A stretch of 64,000 nucleotides of DNA, taken from assembly GCA_035352895.1 (NCBI GenBank), contig DAOPYN010000001.1, positions 124,001 through 188,000 of the forward strand, given 5' to 3'. The translations under genes were made by a program, and so were the position numbers. How positions within the stretch are numbered: the first letter of the stretch is position 1; each line of letters begins with the position of its first letter. The stretch comes from UBA5070 sp035352895 (lineage in GTDB: Bacteria > Fibrobacterota > Fibrobacteria > UBA5070). Below the pieces are notes generated by a model. It was not told where the DNA came from and searched no databases. It saw only the letters and a program-made list of their open reading frames with translations. Positions 32,968-40,693 of this stretch are shown here, in pieces.

Positions 32968-35136
32968 ATGAGCGCAGACACAACCCTCTACACGTTCGAA
33001 GTCCAAGGCTTGGGTGCCTCCTTCGGCGTGTTGCGCTTTTCCGCCGTCGAATCCATCTCGACGGCCACCCAGATCAAGGTCCTGGCCGTCTCCAAGACCC
33101 TCGGCGTGGCCCACGAGGACATCGTGGGCCAGGATGCGATGCTCAGGATCTACGTCAACGGGGAGCATCTCCTGCGCGGAGTGGTCGTGGAATGCCACGA
33201 GGAGCCCTTCGACGCGATGTCCAGCCGCTACGAGATCACCCTGGCCAGCCGCGTGGCTCTCCTGGGATACTCGCAGCACAACCGGGTCTTCCAGAACAAG
33301 ACCGCCCCCGAGATCCTGAAGGAGGTGCTGAAGGCCGCCAAGATCGAGGGCAAGATCCTGGACGACAAGACCGCCGAAGCCTATCCCAAGCGGGAACTCC
33401 ACGTCCAGTACAACGAGTCCGACCTGTCCTTCCTGCGCCGCACGGCGCATTCGGCGGGGATCTTCTTCTTCGACCGGGTCGAGGGCGAGGACGTGAAGCT
33501 GGTTCTGGCCGACAAGAACGACGCCTTCGAGGCCTCCAAGCAAGCCGAGCCCATGGCCTACCGCCAGGGAGCCGGGTTCGTGGAGAGCGACTACGACGCG
33601 ATCTATTCGGTCCGGCGCTCCCATGCCATGCATCGCGGGGCGGTCCGGCTCTCCGGCTACGACTACCTGAAGCCCGGAGCCATCCAGAAGGCCGAAGCCA
33701 AGGCCGACGGCCATGGGGAGTGGGTGCGCCACGAAGTCGACCTGGAGAAGCCGGGCGATCTCGGCCGCATCGCCAAGCACATGACGGAAGCGGAATCCTG
33801 CGCCCGCAACCGCTTGAGCTGCACCACGCACAACCCCATGTTGCGCGTGGGCACCAAATTCAACATCGACGAGCTGAAGGACGCCCCCAAGGAGAAGAGG
33901 GGCAACTGGGGCCTCACCGGCGAATACATCATCGTCGAGGTCCGGCACGAGGGATCCCAGGAAGGGTCGCTCCTGGGCAACGGCGAGGATTCGCACTACA
34001 GCAACACGGTGGTGTTCCAGCCCGCTGGAGTCAATTTCCGTCAAAGCCCCTGGGAAGACAGGGTTCGGGTTCCCGGCGTCCTGGTGGTCAAGACCGATGG
34101 TCCCAGCAGCGGGGAATACGCCCACCTGGACGACGCCGGCCGGTACCGCGCCAGGTTCCCCTTCGACGCGGGAGATGCCAAGGAGGGACAAGCCACTCCG
34201 CCGGTGCGACTCGCCCAGCCGTATTCGGGACCCGGGTACGGCATGCACATGCCGCTGCACCCCGGGACGGATCTGGTCATCGCCTTCGAGGATGGCGACA
34301 TCGACAAGCCGATCGCGATCGGCACCCTTCCCAACCCGTCCAACAAGAGTCCGGTCAGTTCGACCAACAAGAGCCAGTCGGTGGTCAAGACCGCCACCGG
34401 CAACATCCTGACCCTGGACGACCAGAAGGACAAGACGCGCATCGAGATCCAGTCGTCGGGGGGACGCAAGATCGCCCTGGAGGACGCCTCGGGCGTGGCG
34501 GGGATGCTTCTGGAGACGGTCAACAAGCACCGGCTCCACCTGGACGACAAGGGCGACACCCTGGAGCTTTCCGTCACCGACGGAAAACACAAGTTCCGGA
34601 TCGAGTCCGAAAAGGGCATCGCCACCCTGCAGACCGATTCCGGGCACATCGTCACCCTGAGCGACGACAAGAAGGTCGTGTCCATCCAGACTGCCGGCGG
34701 CCACCTGCTGAAGCTGGACGACGACGGCAAGATGATCACCCTGCAGGATGGCAACAAGAAGAACATCATCCAGCTGGACATGGGCGGCAACAAGCTGATC
34801 CTGAAGACGGAAGGCGACTTCGAGGTGAGCGCCAAGGGTTCCATGAAGGTCAAGGCCAAGGACATCTCGATGGAAGCCACGGGCGGCGCCATCAATGTCA
34901 AGTCCGCCACCGGCGACATCAAGCAGGAGGCCATGAACATCAATCTCAAGGCCACCCAGAAGATCGCCGCCGAGGCCACCATGGACGCGGGGATCAAGGG
35001 CCTGAACGTCAAGCTCGAGGGGTCGGTCAACGTCGAATCCAAGGCCGGCGTGCAGAACAAGATGACGGGAACCATGACCAACGTCGAATCCAGCGCGATC
35101 AACACCATCAAGGGCGCCATGGTCATGATCAACTGA
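32968..35136 (+). CDS. vgrG: Type VI secretion spike protein VgrG (TssI)
   Basis: The 722-residue product is VgrG, the trimeric spike at the tip of the Hcp tube. Residues ~1-340 form the gp27-like base (YEITLASRVALLGYSQHNRVFQNKTAPEIL, ELHVQYNESDLSFLRRTAHSAGIFFFD). About 370-480 is the gp5 OB-fold with RYRARFPFD, RLAQPYSGPGYGMHMPLHPGTDLVIAFEDGDIDKPIAIG. From ~500 the needle is built of repeated beta-prism strands with Thr/Asp/Lys at regular steps. There is no C-terminal catalytic extension, so this is a structural spike rather than an evolved VgrG. GGAGG lies before ATG 32968. No PAAR gene follows. Confidence 0.94.
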   Translation: MSADTTLYTFEVQGLGASFGVLRFSAVESISTATQIKVLAVSKTLGVAHEDIVGQDAMLRIYVNGEHLLRGVVVECHEEPFDAMSSRYEITLASRVALLGYSQHNRVFQNKTAPEILKEVLKAAKIEGKILDDKTAEAYPKRELHVQYNESDLSFLRRTAHSAGIFFFDRVEGEDVKLVLADKNDAFEASKQAEPMAYRQGAGFVESDYDAIYSVRRSHAMHRGAVRLSGYDYLKPGAIQKAEAKADGHGEWVRHEVDLEKPGDLGRIAKHMTEAESCARNRLSCTTHNPMLRVGTKFNIDELKDAPKEKRGNWGLTGEYIIVEVRHEGSQEGSLLGNGEDSHYSNTVVFQPAGVNFRQSPWEDRVRVPGVLVVKTDGPSSGEYAHLDDAGRYRARFPFDAGDAKEGQATPPVRLAQPYSGPGYGMHMPLHPGTDLVIAFEDGDIDKPIAIGTLPNPSNKSPVSSTNKSQSVVKTATGNILTLDDQKDKTRIEIQSSGGRKIALEDASGVAGMLLETVNKHRLHLDDKGDTLELSVTDGKHKFRIESEKGIATLQTDSGHIVTLSDDKKVVSIQTAGGHLLKLDDDGKMITLQDGNKKNIIQLDMGGNKLILKTEGDFEVSAKGSMKVKAKDISMEATGGAINVKSATGDIKQEAMNINLKATQKIAAEATMDAGIKGLNVKLEGSVNVESKAGVQNKMTGTMTNVESSAINTIKGAMVMIN

Positions 35137-35150
35137 TGCCCATGCCACGG

Positions 35151-35185
35151 GTTTGGCGCCGTTGCATTGGACAATGGCGCCAAAC
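35151..35185. repeat. Inverted repeat after vgrG
   Basis: GTTTGGCGCC (35151-35160) pairs perfectly with GGCGCCAAAC (35176-35185) around a 15-base loop that contains its own small dyad (CATTG-ga-CAATG). There is no T-tract, so it is either a weak terminator of the clpV-vgrG unit or an operator of the next gene, whose -10 candidate TAGATT follows at 35189-35194. Confidence 0.6.
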
Positions 35186-35236
35186 TGCGTAGATTCCCTG
35201 TAATCCTTCACCTACTGTCCAACGGGACCCCCACCC

Positions 35237-35638
35237 ATGAAGATTCCCTCGTTTGCGATCCTGTTCCTCTCCATGACAGCGGTATTCGCTGGACCGCCCG
35301 CTTCCTCCATGCGCTTGGAGGTCAAGTGTCCGGAGTGTCCTGACAATGGCAAGAGCCTGATCGAAGCCTACCATAGGGCGCTTCCCCTTGCTGGATTCGA
35401 GATCGTCGACAGCGCGGCCAAGGCACCATCGCTTCGGGTGTACGCCTACCCCGAAGGAAGCGCATGGTTCCTGGCGCCCAGTCTGTCCAGCCCCAGGGGG
35501 ACAGTGATCTCCGTTTCGCGCGAGGAATTCACCAGCTTGGCCGATTTGACCGGCATGGGCGTGGATTCCTCCGTGGCGCTGGCGCGTCGGACCGTGGACG
35601 AGGCCGTACGACGCGCGAAGGACGGCAAGCAGAAGTGA
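35237..35638 (+). CDS. Small exported protein of unknown function
   Basis: This 133-residue product is not recognised. Residues 1-18 are a signal peptide (KIPSFAILFLSMTAVFAG). The mature protein has a Cys-Pro-x-Cys (KCPECPDNGK) near its start that could bind metal or form a disulfide, then helix/strand units (SLIEAYHRALPLAGFEIVD; VISVSREEF) and a basic helical C-terminus (RRTVDEAVRRAKDG). It starts about 100 bases after vgrG behind a hairpin and its own TAGATT -10 candidate (35189-35194), with a ~40-base leader and no clear Shine-Dalgarno sequence. Whether it belongs to the T6SS is open; it shows no effector-like motif. Confidence 0.6.
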   Translation: MKIPSFAILFLSMTAVFAGPPASSMRLEVKCPECPDNGKSLIEAYHRALPLAGFEIVDSAAKAPSLRVYAYPEGSAWFLAPSLSSPRGTVISVSREEFTSLADLTGMGVDSSVALARRTVDEAVRRAKDGKQK

Positions 35639-35663
35639 CCGGGATGGGGGTATCTTTCCAGAC

Positions 35664-36197
35664 ATGAAAGGCTCCCAAGCATCCAGTCCGCTTCGATTGC
35701 CCATTGTCAAGTGGGTTCGATCCCGCACGGAGATCGACCTCCGCTTTCCCGCCCGCGAGGTCCCCGAACTGGTCGAAGCCGAGGTGGTCGGCGAAGTGCA
35801 CCTGACCGGAGTCGCCGAGAACGGCCCCAAGGATACGGTGGTCAAGTTCGACCTGACCTGCCACACCCTGGAAATCTGCGGGCGCAGCCTGGAATCCTTC
35901 GAACATCCGCTCTCCGCTTCCTTCCAGCTGTTGTTGCATCGATCCGGAGCCTGCACCGAGGTGGAATGGAACGACGAGAGCGAGGAGATCTTCGAAGCCA
36001 CCATCCCCGAGGATCAGCGGGAGCTGGACATCGCCGACGTGGTTCGCCAGGTGGTGGAATTGGAACGTCCCATTTCGCCGATCAAGCCTGGAGTCTCCTT
36101 GCCTGAGGGGGTTCTTCCCGAGGCCACCCCCCAGGAAGAATCGCCGATCGATCCGCGCTGGGCCAAGCTCGCCGGACTCAAGGACAAACTGTCCTGA
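35664..36197 (+). CDS. YceD/DUF177 family protein
   Basis: The 177-residue protein has the DUF177 pattern: an N-terminal strand region (EIDLRFPAREVPELVEAEVVGEVHLTG), the Cys-bearing core VVKFDLTCHTLEICGRSLESFEHPL, and the closing ESPIDPRWAKLAGLKDKL, which is the usual C-terminal signature. YceD proteins influence 23S rRNA levels and ribosome assembly in E. coli and plants and are nearly always encoded just before rpmF (ribosomal protein L32). Here the next gene, 34 bases later, is a glycosyltransferase and no L32 gene is present. Confidence 0.8.
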   Translation: MKGSQASSPLRLPIVKWVRSRTEIDLRFPAREVPELVEAEVVGEVHLTGVAENGPKDTVVKFDLTCHTLEICGRSLESFEHPLSASFQLLLHRSGACTEVEWNDESEEIFEATIPEDQRELDIADVVRQVVELERPISPIKPGVSLPEGVLPEATPQEESPIDPRWAKLAGLKDKLS

Positions 36198-36231
36198 TCG
36201 ATCCCATCCAAAGGGAAACGGAGCCGGGTCG

Positions 36232-37380
36232 GTGATGGGCCATGGCGTGTTCCTGGCGTCCGCGCTGGGGGTGGGGTTCGCCGCGTTCCACATCGCCTTC
36301 TTCCGCTGGCTGTGGCGGGGCCTGGATGTCCGACCCCAGATTCTTCCGGTCGACCAGGATGTCTTGGCGACGGTACTCGTGGCGGCCCGCAACGAAGCCG
36401 TGAATCTCCGACGCCTCCTTCCCGCGCTACTCTCGCAGGATCTTGGCGGGATCCGTCTTCAAGTGGTCGTGGTCGACGATCGTTCCAACGACGACACCGC
36501 TGGCGTCCTTGGGGAGTTCGCCGATCGGATCGAGGTCGTGACGGTCCATGAGCTCCCAACCGGCATCTCCCCCAAGAAGCATGCATTGGGCAAGGGATTG
36601 GCGGTGGCCAAGGGCGAGTTCATCCTGCAGATCGATGCCGACAACCTACCCGGCCCTCGCTGGGTGGCCACGATGCTCTCCCACTTCGGCCCCAGGACCG
36701 GTGCTGTCTGCGGGCTGGTGTTCCATGCGGCGAAGAGACCCGAAGTCCCGGGTTGGTTCCATGGCATCTGGGCGTTGGAAGTCACGGGATGGGCCGCGGT
36801 ACAAGCCGCCGCCATCGGCGCGGGGATGCCCATTTCCGCCAACGGGGGAAATCTGGCCTATCGTCGCAAGGCCTTCGATTCCGTCCGCGGATTCGCGGGC
36901 CATCAGCAGGTGGTTTCCGGCGACGACGATTTCCTGGTCCAGTCGCTCTCCGATTCCGGGCGTTGGGATGTGGTTTCCGTGGACCTCCCGGACAGTCTGG
37001 TGGAGACCGCTCCCCCCGGCTCCTGGGGGGAGGTCTGGGAACAGCGAAAGCGCTGGGGCTCCAAGTGCGTGCGCTACGACGCCAAGCGGGTGGGGCTGTT
37101 GTCCGTTGTCTACTGCAGTTACGTGTGGATCGTGGGAAGTCTGGCGTGGGGTGCGTGGAACCCCTGGGTCGCGATGGGTGGGGTGGTCACTCTCGCGATG
37201 GTCCTGGGGGAAGCCTTCTTCCTCACCTTGCGGATGGGTCGGGCCACAGGACGCGCCGGCCTTCTGGTATGGTTTCCGATGGCCATGGCGGTGCAGATCC
37301 CCCTGGTGCTTCTGGCGACCTTCATGGGGACCTTCGGACGATTCCGCTGGAAGGGACAGCGGGTCGGGGCCACGCGATGA
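36232..37380 (+). CDS. Membrane-associated family 2 glycosyltransferase
   Basis: The 382-residue enzyme has an N-terminal membrane segment (residues ~4-24), then a GT-A domain with VLVAARNEAVNLRRLLPALL, VVVVDDRSNDDTAG, ILQIDADNLPGP, the GDDDFLVQSL acidic motif and the QRKRWGSK (Q-x-x-RW type) motif typical of processive or lipid-linked family 2 transferases, and about three C-terminal membrane segments. It probably transfers a sugar to a lipid or polysaccharide at the inner membrane. GTG 36232 is placed 8 bases after GGAG; ATG 36235 is next to it. It overlaps the following metallophosphoesterase gene by four bases. Confidence 0.82.
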   Translation: MMGHGVFLASALGVGFAAFHIAFFRWLWRGLDVRPQILPVDQDVLATVLVAARNEAVNLRRLLPALLSQDLGGIRLQVVVVDDRSNDDTAGVLGEFADRIEVVTVHELPTGISPKKHALGKGLAVAKGEFILQIDADNLPGPRWVATMLSHFGPRTGAVCGLVFHAAKRPEVPGWFHGIWALEVTGWAAVQAAAIGAGMPISANGGNLAYRRKAFDSVRGFAGHQQVVSGDDDFLVQSLSDSGRWDVVSVDLPDSLVETAPPGSWGEVWEQRKRWGSKCVRYDAKRVGLLSVVYCSYVWIVGSLAWGAWNPWVAMGGVVTLAMVLGEAFFLTLRMGRATGRAGLLVWFPMAMAVQIPLVLLATFMGTFGRFRWKGQRVGATR

Positions 37381-38417
37381 TCGTCGCCCTGCGCATGGCC
37401 ATGGTGGGGTGCTTCGCCTGGCTCATGCTGTTCAATCGCATCTGCATGGTGGATCAGGACGACCGCCGCAAGATCCGCCGCGGAGGATGGCTTCTTCTGG
37501 CTTTTGTGGGGGTGCCGGTCCTGGCTGCCTTGCTCTGGCCGGAGGTCCTGGATGGACCCAGCTGGCTTCTGTTCCTCTGGCTGATCGGTTGGGAATGCAA
37601 TCGACTGGCCCGACAGGCGATCGGTTTCAGTTCGGCGCGTTCCCAGGCGGTTGGAGTGGCGGGTGTTTCCGCCGGGATCGTCTGCACCGATTCCCTCCAG
37701 GTGCGAAGCTACCAGTTCGCCGGAGCCGGGGAACACATGGATGGCTTGACCGTGGCGTTCCTTTCCGACTTCCATTGCAGTGGATACCCCTCCTGCGATT
37801 GGTACGACCAGGTCTGGAGGATGATTTCGGGGATCGGCCCGGACCTGGTGCTTCTGGGGGGGGATTACCTGGATGCGGTCGAGGATGTTCCCCTGATGGA
37901 GCGTGCTTTCCACGGCGCCGCTCGATTGTCGCCCCTGCTGGGAATCCATGCCATCCTGGGCAACCACGACGAAGTCGCCTCTTCCGATGTCCGGAGGGTC
38001 CTGCGGCGCAGCGGCGTATCCCTCCTGGAAGACAGGTGGGTGGCTTTGCAGCGCGGCCCAGGCCGGATCATCACGCTCCATGGAACATCCAGTCCCTTCG
38101 CGGGAAGCCACGATCCACTGAGCGGCGCACCTCCCGGAGGAGCCGATCTCTGCTTGACCCACACTCCGGACAACGCACCCTCTCTCGCGCGGAGAGGAAC
38201 CCGATTCATCCTCGCCGGCCACACCCACGGCGGGCAGATCGGTTTTCCCCTCCTCGGCGCCCTGTTGACGCCCAGCAGGTTTTCCAGGAAGTGGAGCTAC
38301 GGGACCTTCCGGGTGGGTGAGAGCCACCTGGTGGTGACTTCGGGCCTGGGGTGCGAAGGGATCCCTCTTCGGGTCCTGGTCAGGCCGGAAATCGTGGTTC
38401 TTCGGTTCCACGCCTGA
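37377..38417 (+). CDS. Membrane metallophosphoesterase (YaeI/LpxG-like)
   Basis: The 346-residue protein has about three N-terminal membrane segments (residues 5-120) and a C-terminal calcineurin-like phosphoesterase domain. All metal ligands are visible: FLSDFHCSG (Asp, His), VLLGGDYLD (Asp), AILGNHDEV (Asn, His), LTHTPD (His) and LAGHTHGGQIGFP (His-x-His). The layout resembles YaeI and LpxG; the latter hydrolyses UDP-2,3-diacylglucosamine in lipid A synthesis, but the substrate cannot be fixed here. The overlap with the glycosyltransferase gene (ATGA) suggests a shared role in envelope glycolipid metabolism. Confidence 0.82.
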   Translation: MIVALRMAMVGCFAWLMLFNRICMVDQDDRRKIRRGGWLLLAFVGVPVLAALLWPEVLDGPSWLLFLWLIGWECNRLARQAIGFSSARSQAVGVAGVSAGIVCTDSLQVRSYQFAGAGEHMDGLTVAFLSDFHCSGYPSCDWYDQVWRMISGIGPDLVLLGGDYLDAVEDVPLMERAFHGAARLSPLLGIHAILGNHDEVASSDVRRVLRRSGVSLLEDRWVALQRGPGRIITLHGTSSPFAGSHDPLSGAPPGGADLCLTHTPDNAPSLARRGTRFILAGHTHGGQIGFPLLGALLTPSRFSRKWSYGTFRVGESHLVVTSGLGCEGIPLRVLVRPEIVVLRFHA

Positions 38418-38433
38418 GGCGAGGATTCGATGG

Positions 38434-38439
38434 TAGAAT
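38434..38439 (+). promoter_or_regulatory. -10-like element before the HDOD gene
   Basis: TAGAAT ends 7 bases before ATG 38447, with no Shine-Dalgarno sequence. The spacing fits a leaderless transcript and favours ATG 38447 over the ATG at 38438, which lies inside the element. Confidence 0.5.
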
Positions 38440-38446
38440 GTTCGCC

Positions 38447-39940
38447 ATGTCCCTCAACGACTGGCTCAAGCGCATCGTGGACAAGGAAATGCCCGCCTTC
38501 CGACGTACCGCCACGGACATCCGGCAGGCCGCGAACAACCCGGAAACCGGAAGCGAAGCGCTCGGGAAGCTGATCCTCACCGACCCGGCCCTGACCGCCC
38601 GTGTCCTGCGCATCGCCAACACGGTGTTCTACAACCCCTCGGGAAGATCCATCCAGACGGTTTCGCGGGCCATCGTGGTGCTGGGGGTGGACACCATCTG
38701 CAACATCTGCGTGAGCCTTGCGCTGATCGAATCCCTTCTGGGTGGGCGAAGGCAGGATCGTGTGATGGCCGACCTGGGCCGATCCATCCACGCGGCGCTG
38801 GTGGCCCGCACCCTGGCCCAGGCGATACGGGAGCCCGCGGCGGAGGAGGTGTTCATCGGTGCGCTCCTCCTGCGGGTGGGAAATCTCGTGTTCTGGTGCT
38901 TTTCCGAAGACGAAGGCGCGGCGCTGGATGCGGCTCTGCGTCCGGGAGGGGACGCTGCCACCACGGAAAAGGCCATTCTGGGATTCAGCTTGCGGCAGTT
39001 GACCCATGCGCTCGTGGACGAATGGAAATTGTCCTCCGTGCTGATGGAGATCTTCCGCAACCGCACCGGTACCCAGCCCGCCGAATGCATCCTGACGGCA
39101 TGGCGGTGGGTGCAGGTGCTGGAGGACGGTTGGGAAGCGGCCGCCGTGCGCGAGGAGATCCTCAGGATCGCCGAACGCCTGGGCATGGAGCCGGAGGGAG
39201 CCGCAGCTCTCCTGGCCAGGCTTTCGCGGGAAGCCCGCGACAGCGCGATCCTGTTCGGATCCAAGGCCTGCGCGCAGACGATTCCTGTCGCTCCCTGCGC
39301 TCCCGAACAGGATGGGGAGCTCTTCCTGAGGCTGTCCTCGCGCGGACGCGCGGGAGCGTCCGGCGGCGAGAGCGTTCCGGTGGCGGCACCGGGGACCGAG
39401 GAACCGGTGGTTTGCCTGGAGTGCATGAAGAAGCTCTCCCGCGCGGCGCAGGAAGGACGCATGACGGACATCTTCCCCCTGATCCTGGAAAGCCTGCACC
39501 AGGGAATGGGATTCGAGCGCGTCCTCTTCGCGGCCATGTCCCCCGGCGACCAGGTGGTTGGACGGATCGGGATGGGGTGGGAGAATCCGTCCGAGGTGGA
39601 AGGATTCCGCTTCCTGATGCGCCGCCAGATGGCCGATTCGCTTTCCCGGGCCATGGAAACGGGAGGAATCGTGGAGTACGTGATCGGCGATCCAGCCATC
39701 CGCTCCATCAGGATTCCAGAGGAGCTTTCCATGCTCAAGGCGCGCTCCTTCCTGTTCGGGGTGCTCCGGGTGTCGGGGCGGAGCCTCGGGGCGGTGTTCG
39801 CCGATCGGGGCAAGGGCGGCGGCGCCTTCCCGGAGACCATGCGGGAAGCGTTCCGGCACATGATGCAGCACGGGAACCTGATCCTGGGCCAGTCGTTCGC
39901 CGCCCGGGCGGTCCAGCCCAGAACGACGGTCCCTGCGTAG
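38447..39940 (+). CDS. HDOD domain signalling protein
   Basis: This is a 497-residue cytoplasmic protein. Residues ~10-200 form an HDOD domain, the catalytically inactive relative of HD phosphohydrolases found in bacterial signalling proteins: LGKLILTDPALTARVLRIANTVFYNP, the IQTVSRAIVVLGVDTICNI block, and AALVARTLAQAI with EEVFIGALLLRVGNLVFW. There is no HD metal dyad. The middle holds a CLEC motif (VVCLECMKKL) near residue 325, and the last ~150 residues (FPLILESLHQGMGFERVLFAAMSP, RSLGAVFADRG) look like a GAF-type sensor domain. It stands alone with its own promoter. Confidence 0.85.
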   Translation: MSLNDWLKRIVDKEMPAFRRTATDIRQAANNPETGSEALGKLILTDPALTARVLRIANTVFYNPSGRSIQTVSRAIVVLGVDTICNICVSLALIESLLGGRRQDRVMADLGRSIHAALVARTLAQAIREPAAEEVFIGALLLRVGNLVFWCFSEDEGAALDAALRPGGDAATTEKAILGFSLRQLTHALVDEWKLSSVLMEIFRNRTGTQPAECILTAWRWVQVLEDGWEAAAVREEILRIAERLGMEPEGAAALLARLSREARDSAILFGSKACAQTIPVAPCAPEQDGELFLRLSSRGRAGASGGESVPVAAPGTEEPVVCLECMKKLSRAAQEGRMTDIFPLILESLHQGMGFERVLFAAMSPGDQVVGRIGMGWENPSEVEGFRFLMRRQMADSLSRAMETGGIVEYVIGDPAIRSIRIPEELSMLKARSFLFGVLRVSGRSLGAVFADRGKGGGAFPETMREAFRHMMQHGNLILGQSFAARAVQPRTTVPA

Positions 39941-39979
39941 GGAAGCCGATCGCGGAGAATCCCCGCCGGATCCGCGCGG

Positions 39980-40009
39980 TTGGTTGGCATCGCCTCGGGC
40001 TTCTAGTTT
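39980..40009 (+). promoter_or_regulatory. Promoter of the nitroreductase gene
   Basis: TTGGTT (39980-39985) and TAGTTT (40004-40009) are separated by 18 bases, and the hexamer ends 7 bases before ATG 40017. No Shine-Dalgarno sequence is present, so a leaderless mRNA is likely. Confidence 0.55.
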
Positions 40010-40016
40010 GGCTCCA

Positions 40017-40664
40017 ATGAACCAAGCCGAATCCCGACTCCTGGAAATCCTTTCGCGGCGCTACGCCACCAAGCAGTTTGACAGTTCCCGTCAAATCTTG
40101 GACTCCACCTGGGAAGCCTTGCGGAAGGCCGCCAGCCTCTCGCCGAGTTCCTACGGCCTGGAGCCCTACCGCCTGGTGGATGTGCGCGACCCCGCCAAAC
40201 GCCAAGCCCTGCGCGCGGCGGCATGGAACCAGCCGCAGGTGACCGACGCCAGCCGCCTGGTGGTCTTCGCCATCGAATCCCCCTTCGGCAAGGCGCAGGT
40301 GGATGCGTTCATCGCGCGGACCGCCGCCCAGCGCGGCGTGCCGGTGGAAAGCCTGGAAGGCTACCGCGGGGTGATGGTGGGGGATCTGGTGGAGGGGCCG
40401 CGCGCGGCCAAGATCCGCACCTGGGCCTCCAACCAGGCCTACATCGTGCTGGGGAACCTCATGGCCGCCGCCGCGCAGCTGGGTGTCGATTCCTGTCCAC
40501 TGGAAGGGCTGGATCCCGTCAAGTTCGACGAGATCCTGGGTCTGAAGGAGCTGGGATTGGAGACCGTCTGCGCACTGCCACTGGGCTATCGCCTGGAGAC
40601 GGACAAGTACGCCAGCCTTCCCAAGGTGCGCAAGCCCCTTTCCGAACTGTTCCTCACCATCTGA
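40017..40664 (+). CDS. NAD(P)H-dependent nitroreductase family protein
   Basis: The 215-residue product is a full-length FMN-binding nitroreductase of the NfsB type. The FMN phosphate-binding opening SRRYATKQFDS is at residues 11-21, the second site LSPSSYGLEPYRLVDV at ~43-58, and the C-terminal region LGLETVCALPLGYR gives the usual glycine turn and arginine. Such enzymes reduce nitro compounds, quinones or flavins, and the natural substrate is seldom known. The start was chosen from the promoter spacing (MNQAESRLLEIL); the longer frame runs into the intergenic promoter. Confidence 0.9.
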   Translation: MNQAESRLLEILSRRYATKQFDSSRQILDSTWEALRKAASLSPSSYGLEPYRLVDVRDPAKRQALRAAAWNQPQVTDASRLVVFAIESPFGKAQVDAFIARTAAQRGVPVESLEGYRGVMVGDLVEGPRAAKIRTWASNQAYIVLGNLMAAAAQLGVDSCPLEGLDPVKFDEILGLKELGLETVCALPLGYRLETDKYASLPKVRKPLSELFLTI

Positions 40665-40693
40665 TCGGCGTCACCCGCACGGCGGCGCGAGGT

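Noticed and set aside
29941..35211. A 1756-codon open frame on the minus strand opposite clpV and vgrG
   Set aside because: It is the mirror of highly biased GC-rich codons; the product is a run of Gly, His, Leu and Val without domains, while the plus-strand proteins match known families over their full length.
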